A stretch of 18,457 bases of DNA from Trichomonas tenax (GCA_023091735.1 JALKBU010001011.1:1-18457); one strand, 5' to 3'; positions 1 through 7,511 are shown, numbered from the stretch's first letter. Numbers and translations are program-made. The notes: a model not told the origin generated them from the letters alone.

Positions 1-84
1 ATTTGTATTTCTCAGTTTTACATCATTCATGAATAACTTTTGTAAACGTTCGGGAAATGTTTTATAAAAAATGTACTGACTCAT
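1..84 (-). CDS. Partial open frame running off the left edge
   Basis: On the minus strand an ATG at 84-82 opens a frame of 28 codons with no stop that continues past the window edge. It begins MSQYIFYKTFPERLQ. The residue mix (charged and aromatic, with few of the Ile/Asn/Lys runs that AT-rich non-coding DNA gives here) looks more like protein than the DNA around it. No initiator motif is visible just upstream of the ATG. No family is recognised. It could be the 5' end of a real gene or a chance frame. Confidence 0.3.
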   Translation of the reverse strand, partial: MSQYIFYKTFPERLQKLFMNDVKLRNTN

Positions 85-207
85 TCTTTACTTAGGAAAT
101 AAAAAAATAAATTATTTTAAAAACTGAATACATTTTATAAAGTCAGGAATTCCAAAATAAAATTAACGTTAGTTTTGTAAGTAATTCAAAAATTTATTTT
201 CTATATA

Positions 208-217
208 GGGGGGGGGG
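208..217. repeat. Run of ten G residues
   Basis: An uninterrupted G10 tract lies in DNA that is otherwise overwhelmingly A/T. It follows TATA and precedes AACCTAAC. It could be a slippage-prone homopolymer or an assembly artefact. Confidence 0.8.
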
Positions 218-261
218 AACCTAACTTGTAAAACTAATTCTGTCGTAAATATATTTAAAGG

Positions 262-306
262 GATGCTCGCAGAAGTCACGGCGCAGTCGTGACAGATGCG
301 AACATC
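262..306. repeat. Long imperfect stem-loop, GC-rich
   Basis: The arms pair in three blocks: GATG with CATC, TCGCA with TGCGA, and GTCACG with CGTGAC. They are separated by a one-base mismatch and a 3x3 internal loop, and close on the 7-nt loop GCGCAGT. About 15 base pairs form over 45 nt. Its GC content is far above the flanks. It lies just outside the scrambled repeat cluster and may be an element end or a structured RNA. Confidence 0.7.
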
Positions 307-399
307 ACATTACTAACTTTTAAGTTAACGAATGTGTCAATGTTTGAATTTATGAACACTAAAACTATGAAATAATGATTTTTTCGCTAATTTTTTATG

Positions 400-430
400 T
401 GGACCAGGTGGACCGAGTGGACCAGGTCCA
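400..430 (+). repeat. 9-bp tandem repeat (TGGACCAGG) x3 ending in a palindrome
   Basis: Three tandem 9-mers, TGGACCAGG, TGGACCGAG and TGGACCAGG, occupy 400-426. The last one runs into the odd palindrome TGGACCAGGTCCA at 418-430. This small GC-rich island sits in AT-rich DNA inside the scrambled cluster. Read in one frame it would give a short collagen-like Gly-Pro pattern and in another repeated Val-Asp, but no gene is evident. Confidence 0.75.
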
Positions 431-679
431 AAAGTTCTATTTAAAAACTATGACAACATCAAATTTTGACAACATTTGGGGTATGAACAAAAATAAAGTT
501 AATTCTGAGTGTTTACGTTTAAAATTTGATGTTTTACGTCAATTTATGCGTAAAGATTTGAATATTGGGCAGCATATACGTAAAATTTGATGTTTTAAGT
601 TAACGAATGTGTCAAGATTTAAAATTTGATGTTTTAAGTTAAGTTTAATGACTAACTAACTAAAAAAAGAAAGCGTAAG

Positions 680-712
680 GATTTTGCCCCAGCCCGAAGG
701 GCAAGGATTTTA
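680..712. repeat. GC-rich insertion flanked by AAGGATTTT
   Basis: The left arm of the foldback carries about 26 extra bases that the right arm (about 1340) lacks. The extra segment contains the hairpin TTGCCC/GGGCAA (684-689 and 699-704). It is bounded on both sides by AGGATTTT, the sequence that occurs once in the right arm. This looks like a small insertion with an 8-9 bp target duplication, or a local duplication with filler DNA. Confidence 0.6.
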
Positions 713-752
713 TGAGTTAGGAAATTTAAAAATAAAATTTTAGTGTTTCGTC

Positions 753-1277
753 TTATTTCTTCTGATATGTTGTTACTCTTTTGCCTTTAATTATTTTTGA
801 TTCCTTCGTAAATGAATCTTTAATATTTCTCATCATTCCAAAACCTCTTGACGAAATATTAACGCCAAAGTAATTATTATACATTTCCGTTAATTCATTA
901 ACTTCAACGGATTCGTTTGGGATTAAATCGAGAAATGAATTGAAATCTTTATTTTTATCTTGAGTTTTAACTTCAATGACTTCAGCAACTAATGGCTTAT
1001 TATTAACTTCAACAATTGTAGTTTCTTCATCTTTGGCTTTGGTCGCGACGTTTTGCGTTAATGATTTATTCTTTACGAAATCACAACCTATTTGATTTCT
1101 CCAAATATACGATAAATCTTCCATTCTATCCTCCACACATACCATAAATTCTTCGTTTAATATTTCTGGCAGTTCTTTCATCATTGCTGTTTTAGAGTTC
1201 TTGCATCGGTAAACGCTTTCAATAGTTTTTGTATAATCTTTATCTTTCTTTGTTAAATTCTTGACACATTCGTTAAC
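753..1277 (-). pseudogene. 5'-truncated gene fragment, winged-helix-like C-terminus
   Basis: The minus-strand frame is open from a stop at 1278-1280 to its stop near 753. An ATG at 1184-1182 would give 143 aa, but the 31 codons upstream are equally protein-like (for example KKDKDYTKTIESVYRC), so the true start has probably been lost. The last 50 residues, around VNELTEMYNNYFG and SSRGFGMM and ending in a basic KGKRVTTYQKK, follow the pattern of a winged helix at the C-terminus of D5/P4-type primase-helicases. That is a resemblance only. The frame sits between the inverted arms of the foldback cluster, and the repeats on either side contain pieces of the same coding sequence. It is probably a relic of a virus-like or mobile element; otherwise it is an orphan gene. 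Confidence 0.5.
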
Positions 1278-1530
1278 TTAAAACATCAAATTTTAATCGT
1301 AAATACTCAGAAATAATTTTTAAATTTTCGAAGTCATAAAATCCTTACGCTATCTTTTTTTAGTTAGTTAGTTAGTCATTAAACTTAAAACATCAAATTT
1401 TAAATCTTAAAATATAAACAGGTACTCCATCATCAATCACTCTTTCATCTATTTTGTCACATTTTATATTCGACATTGTCCGCTGTTTATGTAAGAATAA
1501 AAATAAAATTTAAAATTAACTTGCAGCCTT

Positions 1531-1563
1531 GTGGGTCCTTGACCCGCAGGGCTCAAAGAGCCC
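1531..1563. repeat. Twin adjacent stem-loops
   Basis: Two strong hairpins lie back to back. GTGGGTC CTT GACCCGC spans 1531-1547 with one G-U type pair, and GGGCTC AAA GAGCCC spans 1549-1563 and is perfect. Both are GC-rich in an AT-rich background. They fall inside a 97-codon minus-strand frame (1464-1757) that I do not regard as a convincing gene. Confidence 0.7.
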
Positions 1564-1892
1564 GTAATATTGAATCGTTTAGTCTGTCGGAAATTAAGCG
1601 TTAAATCCTTCAAAAATGGGGTCAATACATCATAAATGATTACATTGATGCATTTGCAAATTTTGGCAACTAACCCCCTTCTATTACTACTTATAGTCCG
1701 AACAAAATTTCGTCCGACGTATCTAAATTTTTTGAGAACTTTTAACGTACAAAACATTTTCGAAAAAAATTAACATAACATAAATTAAATCATGTTTATA
1801 GTATTTATTTCAAAACTTATCAAAGTTTAATTTTTTGCTAATTTTTATTATATAGAATGATATTCAATATAGAGATGATATTTTTACTTCAA

Positions 1893-2120
1893 ATTCCTAA
1901 AATCCGCAAATTTCGTCGGAAAATTGAAAGTGTAATAAAATGAGAAAATAACATGATAAACGTAAGCTACATTGACTAAAGAAAGATATTTGACCAAAAT
2001 TGATTAATAGTGAGTTTCATCTTGACAGAATTTCAAAATTTCATGTTTGACTAATTTTGAGCAGAGAATCAGATTTTCTAATTATTGGAGATCATGAACA
2101 ACAAAAATCAGGTCATTTTA
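1893..2120 (-). pseudogene. Faint minus-strand coding relic
   Basis: One minus-strand frame stays readable for about 75 codons with two stops. It includes protein-like stretches such as ENLILCSKLVKHEILKFCQ and, after a stop, SILVKYLSLVNVAYVY. No family is recognised. The rest of 1760-2560 shows no convincing gene on either strand. It may be an eroded member of a repetitive trichomonad family, but chance cannot be excluded. Confidence 0.2.
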
Positions 2121-2804
2121 GAATATCGTACGTTAAACATCTGATCAATCACTGTCTCCTTACCATTGGAGATAGTTAACACCAAAAATCATTTACACCA
2201 TGGAACCATATTATCCTCATAATGTAGAATTCCCAAAAAGCCGAAATTTCAATACCATTTGATATTGAATTCCTTAATTTTTCAAGGTTTTAGTCCTCTG
2301 ATCTTCTTTAAATCAATATACTTACCTATCCACGGTTGTTAATTATCATTTCAAGCAAGATTTCGAATTCTCAAATCATAAAAAGTTAGCGAAAACATGG
2401 CAAAAGTATTTATTGAATCGAACATATGATTATTGAGCATGCTCTCCTTAAGATGTCCGCCAAATAGTAAAGCAAAGGACTACAAATGTTCATATACGAA
2501 AATTTTCTAAAATTTTCATAAAATGGAAAATGATATATGTTCATTGTAGTCCCTATATTTTTGGTTTTTATTGATTTTCTATTTGAATCCTAATTATTTC
2601 ATTGAAAAAAATGAATGTTTTCCCCATCCAAAATTTAGGTCCGAGCTTTTTTCAATAGTTTACACTAAAATACCATTCAAAAGCATTCAATTTTTTGAGA
2701 CCCCTTGTAGGACATTTTGGGCGCACTATATCGATAGTGGATTGTTTTTTTATTTTTTTAGTATTACACATATTCTAATTCAATGGTGTAGGGTATATAA
2801 TACA

Positions 2805-2824
2805 GTGTCACGAAAAAGTGACAC
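2805..2824. repeat. Perfect hairpin in the left arm of the element
   Basis: GTGTCAC, a GAAAAA loop, then GTGACAC. A matching smaller hairpin (GTCAC TTTTC GTGAC, 17372-17386) occupies the equivalent place in the second copy of the element, so the structure is conserved in the family. Confidence 0.8.
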
Positions 2825-2899
2825 GGTTACATGGCAAATGTATTTCATTTTGACATGTAAAATTGGTTTATTTGTAAAGAATACATTTGCTAATTATTT

Positions 2900-2983
2900 A
2901 TAAGTTCAATTAAACTTGTTATAGCATCTGCAAATCTTATTAGAGAATCTATCAAGCTTGTTATAGATCATTTCAAGCTCAAT
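2900..2983 (+). repeat. 21-bp minisatellite, four units
   Basis: Four degenerate 21-bp units lie head to tail (2900-2920, 2921-2941, 2942-2962, 2963-2983). The best unit is AGAGAATCTATCAAGCTTGT plus T. The array ends in AATAGAACACCCTTTGTTA, the same junction as in the second copy near 17300, where eight units are present. Confidence 0.75.
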
Positions 2984-3082
2984 AGAACACCCTTTGTTAA
3001 AATGTCAGACTTTACATGCCAAAGAATATTTATAATTGCCATGTAAATATGCCACTTTTTCGTTCCTCTTTATTATACCCTA

Positions 3083-4200
3083 TATTCCCATATAGTAATG
3101 AATCTATATACTCCAAGAAGTGAAGAAGGGTGTCAAAACACACTATTTCAATTTGCAAAACGTGACGGAGGTTTGATCGGACTTTTTCTGCTATACATCC
3201 TATATTAATAAATAAACAAATTTTTCGAAAATTTTGTTCAAAAACGATTTTCGCGTTTTTCTCTTTGAATATTGAATGTTCTTAGAAAATAAATCGAAGA
3301 AATGGATTAATAATATGTTCTACACATATATTCGAGATCAAATCAGCGATAACAAATTGAAAAAAGGTGACATTTTTCATGAATCTTTTTTCGATTTCGT
3401 CCTAACTTTAAAACCCGATCCTAATAACTAATCGTCAGAGTTCGCTTAAGTGCATCTCTCCGATTACCATACACTCTGTTCCACTAACGAACTCATTTTC
3501 GACTAAAATTTTGTTATTTGGACAACAGTTCATTCCAATACATAAATTCGACATTCATTACAGATAAATCGGTGTTTTTTTGTTATGGTCGTTTGGAACC
3601 TTTCATATTTTGCTGATATTTAAATTCGAAATATTTTTAATGCAACTCTTTATTTGTAATTCAGTTGTTTGCATACACATATAACAAATTTTCGATGTTT
3701 AAAGCCTAAAGATATGATTGCTAAAATAAAAAGAAAGGTATTATTTGAATATGAATGTAGAGCTGTTTACATTGTATTTAATGTAGATGATAAGCATATA
3801 TTTCTTATGTGTACTTCAATGCACATTACGGCAAACTTATTTTATGACTTTTTGATCAAATATTAAACTTGATCTCATGTTAAATTTAATAAAAGCCTTT
3901 GCAAGTATTATAGTGGACATACCCTCAATGTGTAGAAGCATTGGATGCAATAACTAAGAATATAGCCTGATTTTGAGAGTTGGACACCTTGTGGATGATC
4001 CCCATATCATTTTGCTACAAAAAATAAAAGTTTTTAATTTACTTTTTAAATTTGATCTTTTCATATACCCAGTTTGACCACAATTTATACTAAATTTTAT
4101 TTGAAAAATTTAATGATAACTTGCAGGTAATTGGAAATTGAAGCATCTATGTTATGCAAGATTCCAATTTTTCTTCTTTGTTCTTAATTCCAATACCGAG
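3083..4200. other. AT-rich stretch without a supported gene
   Basis: No gene with a convincing start and family was found. A plus-strand frame from about 3405 is open for 46 codons without a Met, then continues past one stop to about 3684 (with stretches such as TKILLFGQQFIPIHKF). This could be an eroded gene. A second frame ending at 3866 lacks an ATG in its first part. Both are weak. Confidence 0.3.
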
Positions 4201-4222
4201 TTTATTGGAATATTCCAATAAA
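4201..4222. repeat. Perfect 22-bp palindrome
   Basis: The sequence is TTTATTGGAAT followed by its exact reverse complement, with no spacer. It has no gene within 800 bp except a doubtful 44-codon frame at 4278. It could be a dimeric protein-binding site or a cruciform-prone site. Confidence 0.85.
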
Positions 4223-4277
4223 AAGAATTACGCATAAATTAATAGGAATAATTTTTATTCGAATAAAGTCCATTGAA

Positions 4278-4412
4278 ATGAGATCAAGAATAGCTCTCGC
4301 CGAAGTGTCTATTACTGGGTGCACATCTTATCAACAAATCTCACTGCGCGCAGAAACTGAGGCTTTTGTGAAAGATTGGAGTTTGTGTTATAAAAATATG
4401 GTGATAATTTGA
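4278..4412 (+). CDS. Possible 44-aa small protein or gene fragment
   Basis: A plus-strand ATG opens 44 codons (MRSRIALAEVSITGCTSY at the start) to a TGA. The stretch is richer in G/C than its surroundings and has balanced amino-acid use, so it looks coding. No initiator motif of the TCAYW form is directly upstream (the bases read TCCATTGAAATG). No family is recognised. It could be a surviving scrap of a larger gene. Confidence 0.25.
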   Translation: MRSRIALAEVSITGCTSYQQISLRAETEAFVKDWSLCYKNMVII

Positions 4413-5018
4413 AATAAAATCATAAAAGAACACTGAAAATTTTCAGGAGCAACATGCTCTATATGGTATTCGATTAAGAAAACAAAATCTTTATTCAACA
4501 TTTTGAAATTTCATTCTGAACTTGATGGGTGTTTCATATATCAACTTACTTGATGATGAAAGCATAATGCACTCAAAATATTATTATTCCTCCAATTAAA
4601 AGCCTATTTACCCAAATTTTATAATAGATTTTCGAAAAATAAGATTTTTATTCATCAAAACAGTTGTAATGGCATTAACGCATGACAAATAACTGTATTT
4701 TGCATCCTGAGCCATCCGCTAGTATTTTTTCCACTGAAAAAGTCAACAAAAATTTTTAACCAAAATTTAACAATAAATGACAACAATGCAATGTAATCAA
4801 CAATTTTGTGATGAGGATTGTTTCATCGTTAAAAATTTATTTTAGCCATCGCTCTCAAAATGACCTAAACTTCATTCAAAAATACCTTTTAACAAAATTT
4901 ATCATCAAAATCATATAAGCAATCATAGCTTAGAAAGATTTTTGAAGCCAGATTTTGAAAATGTCTCTCAAATCAATGACCTAAACTTCTTTCAAAACTT
5001 AGATCTCATTGAATTAAA
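4413..5018. other. Intergenic DNA upstream of the C2-like gene
   Basis: No gene is seen. A 22-bp direct repeat with one mismatch (ATGACCTAAACTTC, one variable base, TTCAAAA) lies at 4860-4881 and 4976-4997, each preceded by CTCTCAAA. The second copy ends about 50 bp before the C2-like start codon, so it could be a promoter element. Confidence 0.5.
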
Positions 5019-5026
5019 TTGTTAGT

Positions 5027-5031
5027 TCATT
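5027..5031 (+). promoter_or_regulatory. Initiator (Inr) of the C2-like gene
   Basis: TCATT fits the trichomonad initiator TCA(+1)YW. With transcription starting at the A (5029), the 5' UTR to the ATG at 5046 would be 17 nt, within the short leaders known in Trichomonas. It supports the chosen start. Confidence 0.5.
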
Positions 5032-5045
5032 ATTCCGAGAAGCAA

Positions 5046-5549
5046 ATGGACAGAATGGCCTACATGATGGATGCAAGACCGCTGCTCAACAACAAGCCAA
5101 ACCAGAAGGCTATCTACATAAGAATAGATGGAATTGAAGCTGGAACGTTTCCAATGGATGCAAAATCCGAATATGTTGCAGCTGTTGGACCAAGAATGAC
5201 ATATAGACAACATATATGTGACTTTCCTGTCGGTTCAAAGCCAGGAATGGTCTGGAGTTTTAATTTCATGGATGCTCACAGATCTTCATTCGTTGTCGCA
5301 TTATACAAGAAGAGAATCTTCGGTGGAGACATTCTCATCGGTGAATTGGAGATCAATGTCGCTCAATTTACCGCTAATTTCGTTAATTCGCTCATTTTCA
5401 CTTTGAAATCGGCAGATGTTAAGTACATTCCACCAAGAGTCAGGTTGACAGTCCATATCTCTGATAATGGTTCAACAAGATTCTGTGCTCCTTACAGCGG
5501 AGCAATTTCTTCATATATTTCTGCACCAAGAGGTGTCACATGTTATTAA
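5046..5549 (+). CDS. C2-like domain protein, 167 aa
   Basis: A single-domain protein beginning MDRMAYMMDARPLL. Residues about 20-145 read as a C2-type beta sandwich: an opening strand (AIYIRIDGIEAG), a hydrophobic-aromatic middle (WSFNFMDAH, VVALYKKRIFG), the typical GGDILIGELEINVAQF strand-turn-strand, and a closing RVRLTVHIS strand. C2 domains bind phospholipid, often with calcium; few of the usual calcium-binding aspartates are obvious, so calcium dependence is uncertain. There is no signal peptide or membrane segment, so it is probably cytosolic or peripheral at membranes. The ATG at 5046 is chosen because an Inr lies 17 nt upstream; Met4 and Met7 are alternatives. The stop codon reads TAAA, as in trichomonad poly(A) signals. 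The codon content is clearly richer in G/C than the flanks, so it looks like a live gene. Confidence 0.75.
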   Translation: MDRMAYMMDARPLLNNKPNQKAIYIRIDGIEAGTFPMDAKSEYVAAVGPRMTYRQHICDFPVGSKPGMVWSFNFMDAHRSSFVVALYKKRIFGGDILIGELEINVAQFTANFVNSLIFTLKSADVKYIPPRVRLTVHISDNGSTRFCAPYSGAISSYISAPRGVTCY

Positions 5550-5936
5550 ATACTCTTTCTATTCCTTAATTCGATTCTCCTTATTTTCGCGTGTTCGTTT
5601 CAATGATGAAAAACTCGTCTCATAAATTTATCAAAAGATCATTATGGCTCTATCATAAATATAATATCCTGGAGATATATATTGCATTATGATACTTTAT
5701 ATTGGTCAAAACTCTAAATTTCAATTCTTCCCAAATTATTATCAAGATATCAGAAAAAGAACCATAAAATCATTTATTAAAATTCATGCCATTATCATTG
5801 TTATGTTATATTTTGTTAGATTTCGAATTATCGAATTTCAAATAAAATATATTTTCCTAAAAAGAGCGATTGGAAAGTACGGATTGTAATATGTATGATT
5901 TCAGATTAGCAACAACTAATTTTTATAATCAATTTT
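5550..5936. other. 3' intergenic DNA between two converging genes
   Basis: This AT-rich spacer lies between the ends of the C2-like gene (+) and the EF-hand gene (-). A 66-codon ATG frame at 5689-5889 is dominated by Ile, Phe, Lys and Tyr, as expected from AT-rich non-coding DNA, and is not called a gene. Confidence 0.6.
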
Positions 5937-6395
5937 TCAAAAATCAATATCTTCTCCGAAAATCTTAATAAACTTCATATACTCAGTCCTATCGAGCTTT
6001 CCATTATTATCTTTGTCAAACTTTCGCATATAATAATCAGCTTCTTTTTTCATATCTCGTGCAACTCCGTATTTACTAACGATATTGAATATCTCGACGA
6101 ATTCTATAAGGCCAGACTTATCTATGTCGAAGTAATCGAAAGACAAGTTGTAAATATAAGTAGGCATGTCCGAAACTTTGTCCAATGGCTTAAAGAAATT
6201 GTAGAACTCGTCGTATATCACCTCGTCTCCCTTTTGCTTCTTCAAAAGGAGCCACAAAAACATTGATAACAATCCTGGACCCGGAAAATTGAAATAATTG
6301 AAGAATTTGGAGCACTTCTTCATATCCAATGACTTATTGTTGTCGCTGTCGATGACTCTGAAGATCCTCAGAAGTAATTTTTCTTCGAGAACCAT
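5937..6395 (-). CDS. EF-hand calcium-binding protein, 152 aa
   Basis: A calmodulin/calcineurin-B-like protein with four EF-hand positions. Counted from the chosen start, EF3 (residues 90-101, DIDKSGLIEFVE) and EF4 (127-138, DKDNNGKLDRTE) have all canonical ligands including the final Glu. EF1 (16-27, DSDNNKSLDMKK) ends in Lys instead of Glu, and EF2 (about 52-63) has no usable acidic ligands. Probably only the C-terminal pair binds calcium, as in several calcineurin-B-like regulators. A longer frame begins at an ATG at 6452, but its extra 19 residues are AT-type sequence, while the ATG at 6395 sits 6 nt after a TCACT initiator, so the shorter start is preferred. It is cytosolic and intronless. 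Partner unknown. Confidence 0.85.
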   Translation of the reverse strand: MVLEEKLLLRIFRVIDSDNNKSLDMKKCSKFFNYFNFPGPGLLSMFLWLLLKKQKGDEVIYDEFYNFFKPLDKVSDMPTYIYNLSFDYFDIDKSGLIEFVEIFNIVSKYGVARDMKKEADYYMRKFDKDNNGKLDRTEYMKFIKIFGEDIDF

Positions 6396-6398
6396 TGA

Positions 6399-6403
6399 AG
6401 TGA
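6399..6403 (-). promoter_or_regulatory. Initiator (Inr) of the EF-hand gene
   Basis: On the minus strand the sequence reads CAGTTCACTTCAATGG. TCACT fits TCA(+1)YW and gives a 6-nt leader, the lower limit of known trichomonad leaders. The thioredoxin gene has the same CAGTTCACTT context. Confidence 0.5.
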
Positions 6404-6623
6404 ACTGAAATGACAAATTTTTAAAATCAAGTTTTATATCAAAAATTTTCATCAATAACTCTGAATCACTTTCAATTCAAAAGTTAAAAATTACTTTAGA
6501 TTGCTCAGAGAACCATATTGTTGATATATACATATTGTTATTTCTTAAATAATTTTTCATAACATTATCTTCATAAACAAATATATCATTAATTTATATT
6601 AGACTGAAATCACGCAGTGTATA

Positions 6624-6800
6624 ATGGCCTTTGTTGTAAGTACATTAGAACTTAGATGACTAATATCGACTAACAGAAGAAGAAAAAAATGTTAAAAAAT
6701 CTTAAAAAGTGCCAAAAAATATTGATTATTGGGATGCTGAAATTATATGTTGAACAACAAGCATCTGAGCATTTGAGTGAATACATATTATGGTGACAAT
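6624..6800 (+). other. Possible mini-gene with a 42-nt intron-like segment
   Basis: ATGGCCTTTGTT is followed by GTAAGT (6635) and, 42 nt later, by ACTAACAG (ending about 6676). ACTAAC is the fused branch-site motif of trichomonad and diplomonad introns, although their usual 3' end is the longer ACTAACACACAG. Joining the flanks gives an open frame of about 43 codons (MAFV, then KKKKMLKNLKKCQ) to a TGA near 6795. No family is recognised. It may be coincidence; the rest of 6400-6880 has no gene. Confidence 0.2.
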
Positions 6801-6880
6801 TTCAAAATAAAGAGATTAATTTTTAGACAACAATTTATTTGTTGGTGAAAAAAAAGTGTTATAATTTGATAAACTAGAGG

Positions 6881-7204
6881 TGAATTTAATTCAATTCTTG
6901 TAAAAATTGCTGTACCTGAGGGTCGATTATATTCTGGTTCCTCATGAAAGCGCTGGCAAGGGCGCGTTCATCCATTTTGGTGAAGATAATCGATCAGAAC
7001 ATTTTTGTGTTTGTGTCACGAACACCATTAACATCATAGCTAGTTTTCACCTATGCTTGGCGGATATCAACGTGGAAGAGACCATCTGACTGCTTCTGTG
7101 TTCTTATGATTGTTGTTTGGAGCCTCGATGTACGGCAAAACTGGTTTGGCCTGTCCATAGCGAATGTATGGAACGCACACCTTGACTTAAGTGAATGCCC
7201 GTGA
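6881..7204 (-). pseudogene. Decayed paralogue of the neighbouring 167-aa gene
   Basis: The minus strand gives a clear relative of about the last 105 residues of the 8015-7512 gene. RAFHTFAMDKPN is matched by CAFHTFAMDRPN, SRTSRLQTTIIR by CRTSRLQTTIIR, and KLDERAL by KMDERAL, in the same order. The frame is broken by a TAG where the intact gene has Trp (RQAWVKT versus RQA, stop, VKT), by a second stop and by further changes. The N-terminal third is missing beyond about 7204. It lies about 300 bp from the intact gene in the same orientation, so it is an old tandem duplicate that lost function. Confidence 0.85.
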
Positions 7205-7511
7205 ATTCTGTGAAAGGAGCACTAATTCCATAATTTTCGACAACAATGTCCTCTCGAATATTCTTGAATTATTTTGAATTGAAAATAATCGTATCGATAC
7301 TTTTTCAAAATCTGCGATCAATTTTAAGATAACACTCCAAATGACGTAGGACAATATAGTTCAAAGAGAAGTGAATAAAAACACGTAAGATTATCTTTAA
7401 TCTTTAAAAAACAAATTGAAATATTTTACAATATAGAAGATAAGTGTGATTTATAGCACAAAAACTATAGACATTCAGTTGCTTAGATATTTACACAAAG
7501 TAAAGGATGAA
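7205..7511. other. Spacer between pseudogene and intact paralogue
   Basis: AT-rich spacer with no detectable coding sequence. The N-terminal third of the duplicated gene should lie here, but I see no similarity to it, so it was deleted or never copied. Confidence 0.6.

Larger units (their letters stand above)
317..1410. repeat. Scrambled foldback repeat cluster
   Basis: A set of short modules recurs in both orientations around a gene fragment. The 16-mer AAAATTTGATGTTTTA occurs at 521-536, 582-597 and 621-636 on the plus strand, and inverted at 1279-1294 and 1386-1401. The module AAGTTAACGAATGTGTCAA occurs near 320 and 598 and inverted near 1263-1283. Longer inverted arms of about 100 bp lie at about 612-735 and 1311-1410. 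The inverted copy at 1263-1283 is part of the reading frame of the enclosed gene fragment (VNECV), so the modules look like rearranged pieces of one gene rather than transposon ends. Confidence 0.7.
2789..3082. mobile_element. MITE-like element with TA-flanked inverted repeats
   Basis: The element has terminal inverted repeats of about 70-80 bp, roughly 75% alike by eye. The left end reads TA then GGGTATATAATA; the right end is TATTATACCC then TA. Both arms carry ACGAAAAAGTG and TTACATGGCAA. A flanking TA on each side is what Tc1/mariner-type insertion leaves. It encodes no protein. The centre is four 21-bp minisatellite units, and the left arm contains a perfect hairpin at 2805-2824. A second, half copy is at 17137-17403, so this is a dispersed family. 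Confidence 0.75.

Noticed and set aside
375..590. 71-codon plus-strand frame
   Set aside because: It runs through the GC-rich 9-mer repeat and the foldback modules. Its second half is a rearranged gene piece, so it is described as part of the cluster.
1464..1757. 97-codon minus-strand frame
   Set aside because: No recognisable domain, codon pattern like the non-coding flanks, and its middle is the twin stem-loops.
2571..2903. 110-codon plus-strand frame
   Set aside because: It overlaps the left arm of the MITE-like element, is Phe/Ile/Tyr-rich and has no family pattern.
3669..3866. 65-codon plus-strand frame
   Set aside because: Starts at TTG, not ATG; no family, no initiator motif. It could be a relic but the support is thin.
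5689..5889. 66-codon plus-strand frame
   Set aside because: Composition typical of AT-rich spacer; sits between two converging genes.
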